From positions 180,452-244,451 of the forward strand of contig JAGYIT010000016.1 of NCBI GenBank assembly GCA_018402445.1: 64,000 bases of DNA. The letters are read 5' to 3'. A model generated the notes under the pieces. That model made no database searches. It was not told the origin of the DNA and was given only the letters and a program-made list of their open reading frames with translations. The position numbers and the translations under genes were made by a program. Below are positions 31,050-39,373 of the stretch, in pieces. The stretch comes from Akkermansiaceae bacterium (GTDB taxonomy: Bacteria; Verrucomicrobiota; Verrucomicrobiia; Verrucomicrobiales; Akkermansiaceae). How positions within the stretch are numbered: the stretch's first letter is position 1; every line of letters starts with the position of its first letter.

Positions 31050-31784
31050 TCACCGCCGCCGCCAAACCGTCAGCATCGAGCGCGTCCACTGAAACTTTCG
31101 CGCGGTCTCGCGGATCAAGAATGGCTCATCGGTTCGTTTCACGAAATCGAACGATCCACAAAGATGGATTTTCAGCCAATCAAACGTATCACCGGGAGGC
31201 CAATTTTGCGGAGCAGTAAAACCCTCCAACCAAGTGCAAGGCGTAGCCAGAACTAGCTCACCATCAGGATTGACAAGAGCGGGAAGGCGATTGAGCAAAA
31301 CCACAGGATCAGAGAGGCGACAGATCAGATTCGCGGCGTGGACACGGTCGAAGCTGCCGATATCACTGGGCAATGCCATCGCGTCACCTTGCAGGAATGT
31401 CGTTCCCGCGGGATCGATATCCTCCGGACGTTTGGCAATCAGACCGGTGGCCGCGTGCCCCTCGTCGCGGCGCGTGTAGGCGATGGGTCTCCCCTCCCGC
31501 AGCGCGTTCGCGCTGTCGATGAAGGCGCGGGAAAAATCAATCCCGATGACATGGCCGCAACTACGGGACATCTCGTAAGTGGAACGCCCGACGGCACAGC
31601 CGAGATCAAGGCCGCGCGCGACCGCGCGGCCCGAGAAATGGCCGGGCGTACGAACGGCGAAGTCCAGCGCCGCTGACATGCCCGCGGGCCAGTCGATCTC
31701 AGGCGGAAGGATTTCCGCCGCTGTGCCGTAATGGAACAGCAGATACTCCGCGAGGACAGCCGGCTCTTCGTATATGGTGCTCAT
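31050..31784 (-). CDS. 4-mercaptohistidine N-methyltransferase-like (OvoA C-terminal type)
   Basis: This 244-residue SAM-dependent methyltransferase contains YEEPAVLAEYLLFHYGTAAE near the N terminus and GLDLGCAVGRSTYEM as the SAM-binding motif I. The EYLLFHYG opening and the closing block (WLEGFTAPQNWPPGDTFDWL) match the family related to the C-terminal domain of OvoA, which N-methylates mercaptohistidine in ovothiol synthesis. The sulfoxide-synthase part of OvoA is not in the window. Its ATG overlaps the stop of the EF-hand gene (ATGA). It converges with ftsZ. Confidence 0.75.
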   Translation of the reverse strand: MSTIYEEPAVLAEYLLFHYGTAAEILPPEIDWPAGMSAALDFAVRTPGHFSGRAVARGLDLGCAVGRSTYEMSRSCGHVIGIDFSRAFIDSANALREGRPIAYTRRDEGHAATGLIAKRPEDIDPAGTTFLQGDAMALPSDIGSFDRVHAANLICRLSDPVVLLNRLPALVNPDGELVLATPCTWLEGFTAPQNWPPGDTFDWLKIHLCGSFDFVKRTDEPFLIRETARKFQWTRSMLTVWRRR

Positions 31785-32086
31785 GGCCTGTCGTTGATTT
31801 CCTCCGCGGTCTCACGCGTCTCGTCCAGCCGGGATATCCCCGCCTGCGCCTCGCGCAACGAGATTCTGCGATCCTTATTCATGTCGTAGAAGTCGATGAG
31901 ATCCTTGGCAGGTATTCCGCTCAGACGCTCCGCCTCCTGCAGCTCGAATCCGTCGAGGTAACCGTCGCCGTCATAATCCCAGCGGTCAAATTTTTCCAGC
32001 AGTCCCATCATCTGGCGTTTCACCGGACTGGGCTGCGGGGCACACGCCGCGAGGGCGATCGTCGAAAGGAGAGCAAAGTGTTTCAT
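31781..32086 (-). CDS. EF-hand lipoprotein
   Basis: From the ATG at 32086 the protein has 101 residues with a lipoprotein signal (LLSTIALAAC; lipid Cys about residue 15). It carries two EF-hand loops: DYDGDGYLDGFE, which has the full set of calcium ligands, and DMNKDRRISLRE, which is weaker. It is therefore an envelope calcium-binding protein. It ends in a four-base overlap with the methyltransferase and starts 50 bases from the divergent rlmH. Confidence 0.75.
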   Translation of the reverse strand: MKHFALLSTIALAACAPQPSPVKRQMMGLLEKFDRWDYDGDGYLDGFELQEAERLSGIPAKDLIDFYDMNKDRRISLREAQAGISRLDETRETAEEINDRP

Positions 32087-32135
32087 GTTCGAAAAGAATC
32101 TGGAGCGGAGAACTGGTTTGGGCAAGTGTCGCGAC

Positions 32136-32579
32136 ATGAGATTTCGTATCATCGTGGCGGGGAAACCGGCGCTCGCCTACGCCAAGACCGCGGTGGAGGA
32201 ATATATGAAGCGGCTGGGCAGGCACGGCGGCGGCGAACTCACCGTGGTGAAGGCGGGAGACAGCGCCGCCGTCTCCGCCCGGCTTCTGGAAGCTTCGCAG
32301 GGCTGCTACCGGATCGCCCTCGACGAGCGAGGAGAAACTCCGGCCACCCGGACTTTGGCGGGAAGAATGGAGGCGCTTGAAATAGGTGGAGAGGTGAAGA
32401 CGATAGCTTTTCTCATCGGTGCGGCGGATGGTCACACGCCAGAGTTGCGCTCTAAATGCGAAATGGTTCTCGCACTTTCGAGGCTTACCATGCAGCACGA
32501 ACTCGCTCTCGTTGTCCTGTTGGAGCAGCTTTACCGGATCGCCTGCATCAAGTCAGGCAGCCCGTATCACCGCGATTAG
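32136..32579 (+). CDS. rlmH: 23S rRNA pseudouridine-1915 N3-methyltransferase
   Basis: From the ATG at 32136 the protein has 147 residues. It starts MRFRIIVAGKPALAYAK, has IALDERGE and the knot motif FLIGAADGH, and ends EQLYRIACIKSGSPYHRD, the family C terminus. RlmH is a SPOUT methyltransferase acting on helix 69 of 23S rRNA in the 70S ribosome. The longer frame to 32085 overlaps the divergent EF-hand gene and is rejected. Its stop overlaps the end of the next, convergent, small lipoprotein gene. Confidence 0.93.
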   Translation: MRFRIIVAGKPALAYAKTAVEEYMKRLGRHGGGELTVVKAGDSAAVSARLLEASQGCYRIALDERGETPATRTLAGRMEALEIGGEVKTIAFLIGAADGHTPELRSKCEMVLALSRLTMQHELALVVLLEQLYRIACIKSGSPYHRD

Positions 32580-32752
32580 CGGCGGTGCTGGTTCTGTGGC
32601 AGCATGCTGAATTGCCCGCCTCCCTGACCGGCGACCGGAGTATTCCATGGAATCTGGCTGCTCTCGGACACCGGGCCTACGGGCTTCGTCGATTCATCGG
32701 CGCAGGAAGGCAGTAAAGCCGCTGTGATGATCAAGAGAAGGATTCGTTTCAT
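32576..32752 (-). CDS. Small lipoprotein, 58 residues
   Basis: The frame starts with ATG at 32752 (MKRILLLIITAALLPSCADE), a textbook lipoprotein signal with Cys at residue 17. A polar Pro/Gln/Ser-rich tail ends in QNQHRR at TAA 32576. Its last bases overlap the rlmH stop on the other strand. It lies 49 bases downstream of the coiled-coil protein at 32802-33617 on the same strand and may belong to that group. Confidence 0.65.
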   Translation of the reverse strand: MKRILLLIITAALLPSCADESTKPVGPVSESSQIPWNTPVAGQGGGQFSMLPQNQHRR

Positions 32753-32801
32753 GAGATGGGCAATAAAGCGGAGTTCGAAAAAGAAGCAAGCGGTGGCTGG
32801 C

Positions 32802-33617
32802 TCAGTTCGCGGCAGGTTTCGCGAGGATGACCGTGTCGCCCGGCTGGATGCGGACGCCCGGGGAAAGGGTCTTGAGATTGATCTCGGCGATGGTCTGAGT
32901 AGGTTCGATCGCGGAAGGATTCACTTTGCCAATGAGACGGCCATCACGCTTCACAAGGAGAGCGGTCTGCGGGGTGAAGCCCGAGTTGGAGCCGGCGCCG
33001 ATAACGAGGAAACCCCAGTCATGATCCACGGCAGTAACACGCGCCTCCATCGCGTTGCGGCTGATGCGGTTGTCGCGCGTTTCCTTTCTCGTCACCAAAC
33101 GGGAAACCTCCTCCTGCTTCGTGGCAAGACTTTTCCGCGCACCGTCAATGAGTGCCTCAAGCTCCTCCATCTTCGCGCGCTTCGCTTTGATATCCTCGTC
33201 GATCTCCCCGATCTTATCGGCGAGATTGTCCTCGTTGACGTCGTCACCGAGGTTCATTTCCACGAACATCGCCTGCACATCCTTGAGCGCCTTGTCGAGT
33301 TCCGCCAGTTCCGCGTCCTGCGTGGCGATGTCGGCGTCAACGCGCGCAAGCTCGTTCTTAAGCTGGCCTGCGGTGGATGTCAGGGCGATCACGCTCTGGG
33401 TTGCGATCTCGAGGTTTTTCTTGGAATCGGCAAGGAGCCTTTGCTCCTCCTCGATCTCAATATCCGCCTTGTCAGCGCTGGCCGTCACGCTCTTGTTCGT
33501 GGAGATCGCTAACAGGCGGGCATCCTGATACTCTTGGAACTTCTCGGACTGCGTGTAACTGAAGTAAGCGGCGCCGCCACAAACGAGGATGGCGAGGATA
33601 GGAAAGATGAATTTCAT
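32802..33617 (-). CDS. Membrane-anchored coiled-coil protein (paralog A)
   Basis: This 271-residue protein has an N-terminal membrane helix (IFPILAILVCGGAAYFSY), a long coiled coil (about 40-185) and a C-terminal beta-type domain with VDHDWGFLVIGAGSNSGFTP and an ending GDTVILAKPAAN. The upstream neighbour has the same order of parts and a similar C-terminal domain, so the two look like paralogs from an old duplication. The general plan recalls MreC (helix, coiled coil, beta domain), but I cannot assign a family. Confidence 0.65.
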   Translation of the reverse strand: MKFIFPILAILVCGGAAYFSYTQSEKFQEYQDARLLAISTNKSVTASADKADIEIEEEQRLLADSKKNLEIATQSVIALTSTAGQLKNELARVDADIATQDAELAELDKALKDVQAMFVEMNLGDDVNEDNLADKIGEIDEDIKAKRAKMEELEALIDGARKSLATKQEEVSRLVTRKETRDNRISRNAMEARVTAVDHDWGFLVIGAGSNSGFTPQTALLVKRDGRLIGKVNPSAIEPTQTIAEINLKTLSPGVRIQPGDTVILAKPAAN

Positions 33618-33655
33618 GGGCTGCGTGGGAAGGGGTTTTGTTCGCTGCGTGGGAA

Positions 33656-34438
33656 TTAGTTGGCTGCTTTTTTCGACCCGGCGACGACTCGGTCACCGAC
33701 CATCAGGGTAACATCCGCCGCGAGGGAGTCCGGAATGATACTGGCGGAGGCGCTGCGGCTCTCGACGGAGGTGACGAGCAATCTGGCGATCGTCGCGCCG
33801 TCGCGCACAACTTCGAGCGTGGAATTGGATGTCACTCCGGCATTATTGCCCGCGTTGAGCGTGACGAAGCCCCATGTTGAGTAAATGCTGCGGATGCTGG
33901 TTCTCAGGTTCGGCAGCGATTCGCCGCGGCTGTAAGTCTCGAGCTCCTTGATGCGGCTCTGTGCGTCCGCAGCGGTGGCCGCGTCCTGGGCGGTGAGGTT
34001 CGCGAGAGTAGCCTCGTTGTCGGTGATGCTTTGCGTGAGCTCCTCAAGCTCGTTGCGCATCGATTTCATTTTCGGACCAAGATCCCTGATGTTACCGACC
34101 TTGGCGATCTTTTCGCGGAACTCATCGAGCTTCCGCGTGTTCACCTCGATCTGTTGCGTCTTGCGCTCGATCTCCGCCTTGGCCGCGTCGTTCGATTCCT
34201 TGAGGGCGGTTTCCTCCTCGGTCTTGGTCGCGAACTGCGCGTCCACATCGGCGCGCTCGATGGGCAGCGCCCTTAATACTTCGAGGGCCGCCGTGAGCCT
34301 GTCTTGGCTCCTGGCGAGACTAGCCTCTTCTGTCGCACGCTTCGCGATCTCCTCCTCGAAGCGAGCGTTGTTTTGCACCGCTACGAAGGCGGCGACGGCA
34401 AGGATGATGGCAGTGAAGATACCTAAAATGTTGGCCAT
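33656..34438 (-). CDS. Membrane-anchored coiled-coil protein (paralog B)
   Basis: From the ATG at 34438 (MANILGIFTAIILAVAAFVA) the protein has 260 residues: one membrane helix, a long coiled coil (about 20-170) and a C-terminal domain with STWGFVTLNAGNNAGVTSNS, matching WGFLVIGAGSNSGFTP of paralog A in position and pattern. The two proteins probably form a complex through their coiled coils; this is inference. It is divergent from the ABC exporter with 95 bases between starts. Confidence 0.65.
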   Translation of the reverse strand: MANILGIFTAIILAVAAFVAVQNNARFEEEIAKRATEEASLARSQDRLTAALEVLRALPIERADVDAQFATKTEEETALKESNDAAKAEIERKTQQIEVNTRKLDEFREKIAKVGNIRDLGPKMKSMRNELEELTQSITDNEATLANLTAQDAATAADAQSRIKELETYSRGESLPNLRTSIRSIYSTWGFVTLNAGNNAGVTSNSTLEVVRDGATIARLLVTSVESRSASASIIPDSLAADVTLMVGDRVVAGSKKAAN

Positions 34439-34533
34439 GGGGTTTTGTTCGGTGTTTGAATCCGGGTCTGAAAAGAGCTTAGGTGGCCGCGGACGGGGGC
34501 GGCAATACCAAAGTGAGCAATTTTTCCGATGCA

Positions 34534-36336
34534 ATGGCGCGCCCCAAGCTTGACTTTACAAAGCGACTTCCCGCGCCAAGCGTCGCCAAGTCCATGCGCC
34601 ACCCCACGAATTCCGTCCTCCGCGTCTTCTCCTATCTACGCCGCTACCCCGGCCTCGCAACCGCGCAGTTCGTCTGCGCGACGCTGATGGCCGTATCGGT
34701 CATCTTCTTTCCGAAAATCACGCAGATCGTCATTGACCGGATCATCCCCGATTCATCCCGCCACGATGAAATACTCTTCTGGGCGCTCCTGGCCGCCGCC
34801 ACCTACTTCCTCAAGGACGGCCTCAACTGCGCCCGCATTTTCGTCAACAATCACTTCGAGCAAAATGTCATCTTCGACATCCGCTCCGACCTCTACCGGA
34901 AAATCCAGCGCCTCCCGCTCAACTGGTTCGACTCGCGCCGCACCGGCGACATTATGACCCGCGTCGTCGAGGATGTGACCTCCATGGAGCGCGTCCTTAT
35001 CGATGGCATCGAGCTTGGTCTAGTCGCCATCATCCAGCTCGTCGCTGTCGGCCTTGTGATGTATCTTACAGACTGGCAGGTCGCCCTCTGGGCCACCCTT
35101 CCCATCCCCATCTTGATCGTGGGCGCCTGGGTTTACTCGAAGGACGCGCGCCATCGTCACAAGGCCGAGCGCAACGCCACCTCCGCGCTCAACTCACTCC
35201 TTCACGACAACATCGCCGGCATCCGCCAGATCAAATCCTACGCCGCCGAAACCGAAGAGCACGCCAACTTCAACCGCCTCTCCCACCAGGTGCGAAAGGC
35301 CACCCTCCACCTCATGAAATGGTGGGCCTTCTACAATCCCTCCATGTCCTTCGCCAGCATGCTCGGTTATGTCCTCGTGCTCGGCTTCGGAGCCGCCGCA
35401 ATTATTGAAGGGCGCATGACCCTCGGCGACATGACCTTCTTCTTCCTACTCCTCAGCCTCTTCTACGAACCAGTCGGAAAGCTCCGCCAGCTCAACCAGA
35501 TGATCTTCTCTTCGCGCGCCGCCGGCGATCGCGTCTTCGAGATCATGGATTCGGAGGACGAGGCGAACGCAGCCGACGGTGCTTCCCTTCCCGCGCAAAT
35601 CAACGCCCACGTCCGTTTCGAGAACGTATCCTTCGCTTACGGATCGCAACCCACCCTCAACGGAGTCAACCTCAACGCCCCACCCGGACACACGATCGCT
35701 CTCGTGGGCTCGACGGGGGCCGGTAAATCCACTGTCCTCTCCCTCCTCAACCGCTTCTACGAACTCAACTCCGGCACCATCACCATCGACGGCACCGACA
35801 TATCCTCCCTTTCCAAGAATTCCCTCCGCGAAAGACTCGGCTATGTCACCCAGGAAGCGTTTCTTTTCAACGGAACCGTCCGCGAAAACCTCTCGCTCGC
35901 CAAACGTGACGCCACCGACGAAGAAATGTGGCGCGCACTCACCGCCGCCAATGCCGAACCTTTCGTGCGGGAGCTTCCCAAACAACTCGACACGAGCGTC
36001 GGCGAGCGCGGCGTGAAACTTTCCGGAGGGGAAAAACAACGCCTCTCCATCGCCCGAGCTTTACTGAAGGACGCACCCATCCTCTTGCTCGACGAAGCCA
36101 CCGCCTCGGTCGATTCCGAAACCGAGCGCCAGATCCAGGCTGCCCTCGACCGCCTGATGAAAAACCGCACCGCCTTCGTCATCGCCCACCGCCTCTCCAC
36201 CATCCAAAACGCGGACAAGATTTACGTTTTCGAAAAAGGCCAGGTCATCGAACAGGGAACCCACGCCGACCTCCTCACCCGCGAGGGCAAATACGCGGAG
36301 CTGTGCCGGAGATCGTTTCTTGCGGAGAAGGCGTGA
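34534..36336 (+). CDS. ABC exporter, MsbA-like half-transporter
   Basis: From the ATG at 34534 the protein has 600 residues. An N-terminal six-helix membrane domain (about 20-330) is followed by an ATPase domain with Walker A GSTGAGKST, signature LSGGEKQRLSIARALL, Walker B ILLLDEATASVD and the H-loop VIAHRLSTIQ. Fused half-transporters of this type export lipids, lipid A precursors or peptides; the substrate here is unknown. The frame open to 34483 reaches into the divergent promoter region and is not used. Confidence 0.92.
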   Translation: MARPKLDFTKRLPAPSVAKSMRHPTNSVLRVFSYLRRYPGLATAQFVCATLMAVSVIFFPKITQIVIDRIIPDSSRHDEILFWALLAAATYFLKDGLNCARIFVNNHFEQNVIFDIRSDLYRKIQRLPLNWFDSRRTGDIMTRVVEDVTSMERVLIDGIELGLVAIIQLVAVGLVMYLTDWQVALWATLPIPILIVGAWVYSKDARHRHKAERNATSALNSLLHDNIAGIRQIKSYAAETEEHANFNRLSHQVRKATLHLMKWWAFYNPSMSFASMLGYVLVLGFGAAAIIEGRMTLGDMTFFFLLLSLFYEPVGKLRQLNQMIFSSRAAGDRVFEIMDSEDEANAADGASLPAQINAHVRFENVSFAYGSQPTLNGVNLNAPPGHTIALVGSTGAGKSTVLSLLNRFYELNSGTITIDGTDISSLSKNSLRERLGYVTQEAFLFNGTVRENLSLAKRDATDEEMWRALTAANAEPFVRELPKQLDTSVGERGVKLSGGEKQRLSIARALLKDAPILLLDEATASVDSETERQIQAALDRLMKNRTAFVIAHRLSTIQNADKIYVFEKGQVIEQGTHADLLTREGKYAELCRRSFLAEKA

Positions 36337-36366
36337 ATCTGTGAGCGACCGGAGATCACCGAACTT

Positions 36367-36495
36367 CTAAAGTTCGGCCTCGATGCGCGAGACGATCACT
36401 TGGTCGGAAAGGATGATGACGGCCGTGGAATACTCGCGGGCGATGCGGCAGGCCTCGACGGCGGTGCGGAAACAATCGCCGCCACCGGGAGATCG
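36367..36495 (-). pseudogene. Fragment of a 2-oxoacid:ferredoxin oxidoreductase alpha subunit
   Basis: Between the ABC exporter and the BatA gene the minus strand encodes RSPGGGDCFRTAVEACRIAR and then EYSTAVIILSDQVIVSRIEA, ending at TAG (36367). GDCF...EA.RIA.EY.TPVI.LSD is the pattern of the central part of KorA/PorA-type subunits. No more than about 43 codons are left, with no start and no thiamine-binding partner, so it is a relic. The rest of the ~360-base gap (36496-36695) shows only broken frames. Confidence 0.5.
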
Positions 36496-36695
36496 GAACG
36501 GAGACGCTGGATTCTAAATCGCTCGAAGGGGGAAATGCGGTGAGGACAAGGTTTGATTCGGCGGTCGTGATCGGGCGGTTCGCGACGGCGCCCACGAAGG
36601 CGGAAGCGAGGCTATCCAAGCTGCCTCCCTCCCTACGCACTGACATCGGATTGATTTTAGCACACGCGGCGAGATGCGGGAGTTGCGGGTGCAGA

Positions 36696-38684
36696 TCAGG
36701 GCGAGGTCTTGAACTCATGCTTGGGCACTAGGATTTCCTCTTTCTGCTTCTTGGGCAGGCACAGCAGCGCCTCGCTGATGAGGAAGAAGAGGACGGCGAG
36801 GAGGAAGGCGCGCCACATGTCGGTGGAGAGCGAGGGATCAGTGGATTGGCCGACCTGGTCGAGCAGGCGGTAGTCCGTTCCCTCCAGCATGGCGTCGAGG
36901 TTGTCCTTGGTGGCGACCTGGAGATCGTCCTCCGCGAGCGGGCGGTTCACGGCGACGAGGCGCTCGCCGAGGCGGAAGACACCGGCGTCGTGGGGGGAGT
37001 TCTGCCTTGAGAAATCGTCGATGCGCGTCCTGGTTTCGCCGGCGGCGAGGGCGGCGGGTTCGGTGTCGAGCTCGGCGAGGTAGGAGGAGTCGAAACGATC
37101 CGCGCCGAGGGCGAGGATGCGCTGAATGGCGGGGAGTAGCACGTCGGCGTCACCGAGGTTCGACCAAGTGTAATCGGGCAGGGAGCCGAGCAACCAGAGG
37201 GTGCCGCGATCCACGATTTTGCGGGTGAGAAAAGGCTCGCCGTCCTCCCAGCGGGCGAGAGCGGCGGCATCGCCGGACGGGATGGCGCGTTTGATGGCGC
37301 GCAGGCGCTCGGCGGGGATGGGTGTGCCGTCGATGCCGTCGCGCAGCGGGCCATCGGATTTTTCCCAGTCCTGCAGGATGAAAAATTTCCCGCTCTCGGC
37401 GGCGGTTACGGGTTCCCATTTTAAGCCCAGAAAGGATTCCTCGGAAGGCTGCTGTGCGATGGGCAGGCAGACGATCTGGCCACCGGCTTTGAGGAAGGAT
37501 TCGAGGAGGTTCGCGTTGGTGGCGGAGGGCAGGGGAGCCGCCCAGAGGATCATGGAGAAATCGGCAGTGGAGGTTTGCGCGAACGCGGCGGGATCGATGC
37601 GCTCGGCAGTTTGTTTTTCAAAGCCCGGCGGTGCAGCGGCGAGGGCGAGGTAATCGGCGGATTCACCGGTGGGCGCGACGATCAGGGTTTTCACCGGACG
37701 GGCGGGGCCGTAGGCGAAGAAGACGGCGTTGTCGCGCGGGTTGCCGTCGGCGGGGATGGAGAGCCAGCCGTGGCCGGATTCCGCCTCGTCCTTAATGGCG
37801 ATGCGTTTCTGGAAACGGAGGGATTGGGCGGGGAGGGTGACGGATTCGCCGGTGGCCGCGCCGTTCACGCTGACGGTGAGCGGGAGGTTGAGATTGCCGC
37901 GGCTATCCTCGGAGCGGATGAGTTCGAGATCGAGCATGAGGCCTTCGGAAGAACGGCGGCTGCCGATGAGGCGTAGGGAAACATTGGGCGCGGCATCGCC
38001 GGTGAGCGAGAGGACGCGGAGGGCGGCCTTCTGCGGAAGGGCGGCGAGGCTGGCACGGGCGGCGGCCCAGCGTTCCGTGTCTTCGGGCTGCCAGTTTGAG
38101 TTTTGGAGGTCGGAGGCTAGCCATATTTCCGAGCGGCCCGATCCGGTGGAGAGGGTCTCGGCGGCGGCGGAAACCAAGGTCGGGATGTCGGCGGCCGAAT
38201 CGGTGGCGGCGGTTGCGGAGATTTCACCAAGCACATCGGGTGTGGGGACTTCCTGGGGTTTGCCGGTGGCGCTGTCGATGAGGACAAGGCGCGGGTTGCC
38301 GATGTCGGCCATCGCGTCGCGGACTTTCTGGAGGACGAGTTCGCGCTTCGCCGCTTGGCCGTCGCCGGAGCGGAGTTCCATGGAGGCGCTGCGGTCGAGG
38401 ATGAGAACTACGGTGTCTATCGTACCTGCGCCCCAGCCGAGGAGGCCGGAAACGACAGGTCGCGCGGCCGCGAAAGCGAGTGCTGCGATGCCGAGCGCAC
38501 GGCAGATAAGGATGAGGATGTGGCGGAGTTTCTTTTTCCCCCGGGACTCGCGCGTGGCTTTTAGCAGGAACTGCATCGCCGCCCACTGCACTGTTTTGTG
38601 GCGGCGCTTGTTAAGAAGATGGATGATGACAGGTACGCTCGCCGCGGCGAGGAACCAGAGCAGGAACGGGGAGAGGAATGTCAT
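36696..38684 (-). CDS. BatA-domain / von Willebrand A-like membrane protein
   Basis: This 662-residue protein begins with the BatA N-terminal domain (FLSPFLLWFLAAASVPVIIH, LNKRRHKTVQWAAMQFLL) and a second membrane helix. A vWA-like segment with LILDRSASMELRSG gives a DxSxS metal site. A large C-terminal region and a final membrane helix (FLLAVLFFLISEALLCLP) follow. Such proteins accompany MoxR ATPases and DUF58 proteins, as in this locus, and are thought to act in envelope maturation. It is preceded by the shared AT-rich leader and a toxin-antitoxin pair. Confidence 0.85.
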   Translation of the reverse strand: MTFLSPFLLWFLAAASVPVIIHLLNKRRHKTVQWAAMQFLLKATRESRGKKKLRHILILICRALGIAALAFAAARPVVSGLLGWGAGTIDTVVLILDRSASMELRSGDGQAAKRELVLQKVRDAMADIGNPRLVLIDSATGKPQEVPTPDVLGEISATAATDSAADIPTLVSAAAETLSTGSGRSEIWLASDLQNSNWQPEDTERWAAARASLAALPQKAALRVLSLTGDAAPNVSLRLIGSRRSSEGLMLDLELIRSEDSRGNLNLPLTVSVNGAATGESVTLPAQSLRFQKRIAIKDEAESGHGWLSIPADGNPRDNAVFFAYGPARPVKTLIVAPTGESADYLALAAAPPGFEKQTAERIDPAAFAQTSTADFSMILWAAPLPSATNANLLESFLKAGGQIVCLPIAQQPSEESFLGLKWEPVTAAESGKFFILQDWEKSDGPLRDGIDGTPIPAERLRAIKRAIPSGDAAALARWEDGEPFLTRKIVDRGTLWLLGSLPDYTWSNLGDADVLLPAIQRILALGADRFDSSYLAELDTEPAALAAGETRTRIDDFSRQNSPHDAGVFRLGERLVAVNRPLAEDDLQVATKDNLDAMLEGTDYRLLDQVGQSTDPSLSTDMWRAFLLAVLFFLISEALLCLPKKQKEEILVPKHEFKTSP

Positions 38685-38690
38685 TCGCGG

Positions 38691-38729
38691 GAAACTTTAA
38701 ACGTTAAATTTTAAACTCCAAGGGAAGAG
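38691..38729 (-). promoter_or_regulatory. AT-rich shared leader element (copy upstream of BatA gene)
   Basis: Minus-strand order TCTCTTCCCTTGGAG, TTTAAAATTTAACG, TTTAAAGTTTC, ending six bases before the ATG. Nearly the same as the DUF58 copy at 41809. Confidence 0.65.
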
Positions 38730-38733
38730 ATTT

Positions 38734-39048
38734 TCAGATGAAGGTCTCTTCTCCGACATGTCTAGGGAAGTCCATGGACTCGTGGAGGATGCGGGCGATC
38801 AGGAGGAAATCGGCTTCACGGCGATAGAAGATTACGTGATGCGCCACCTTGAAAACGCGGCACCGTTTCGCCAGCTTTTCAGCGGGGTTGCTTCCGGGGC
38901 GCAGGGGATTTTCCGCAAGCTGGACGAAGGCTGACTCGAGTTGAGCGGAATAAATATGAACCTGTTCCTCGCCCCATTTCCGCAAAGTGTATTCGAAAAT
39001 TGCCAGAAGATCGTCCTTCGCAGGCGAGGTCAGTAGGTAGCGCTTCAC
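38734..39048 (-). CDS. RelE/ParE-type toxin
   Basis: This 104-residue protein has the ParE fold pattern: an early LTSPAKDDLLAIFEYTLRKW, a central NPLRPGSN with the usual Arg, and a terminal strand block HHVIFYRREADFLLIARILH. ParE toxins poison gyrase, while RelE toxins cut ribosome-bound mRNA; this sequence looks closer to ParE. Its ATG overlaps the antitoxin stop by four bases, so the two are translationally coupled. Confidence 0.85.
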   Translation of the reverse strand: MKRYLLTSPAKDDLLAIFEYTLRKWGEEQVHIYSAQLESAFVQLAENPLRPGSNPAEKLAKRCRVFKVAHHVIFYRREADFLLIARILHESMDFPRHVGEETFI

Positions 39049-39323
39049 GCTTCCGTCTTTTTATTGTGCTTTCGGATTGCTTCGGCGGCGATTTCCGCAA
39101 CCGATTGGCTCGAGATATCGCCACGATCAAAGGCGTCAAAACCTTTCCTAACCTCTGATCTTAGTAGATCGAATTTCGACCTCGTGAGGTTGTCGTAGTC
39201 TTCCCTGGAGGTAAGAATGAACTCGGGGCGCCCGTGTTTCGTAATGGTTACGGGTGCGGTGCGGGCGCTGTCCAGAACCTGGCCGAAGTTCTGTTTCGTC
39301 TCGTTGGCGGTAAATGTTTTCAT
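39045..39323 (-). CDS. Phd/YefM-type antitoxin
   Basis: From the ATG at 39323 the protein has 92 residues and starts MKTFTANETKQNFGQVLDSA, the Phd/YefM DNA-binding fold, with ITKHGRPEFILTSREDYDNL completing it. The charged C terminus would wrap the toxin. The frame open to 39377 overlaps the end of plsC and is rejected. Such antitoxins usually repress their own operon together with the toxin; a TTCATC direct repeat upstream of the ATG is a possible operator. Confidence 0.87.
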   Translation of the reverse strand: MKTFTANETKQNFGQVLDSARTAPVTITKHGRPEFILTSREDYDNLTRSKFDLLRSEVRKGFDAFDRGDISSQSVAEIAAEAIRKHNKKTEA

Positions 39324-39373
39324 CAATTTCGTCCAAACTAGATGAAACGGATGAAAGGGCAAGGTCGGAGTTT

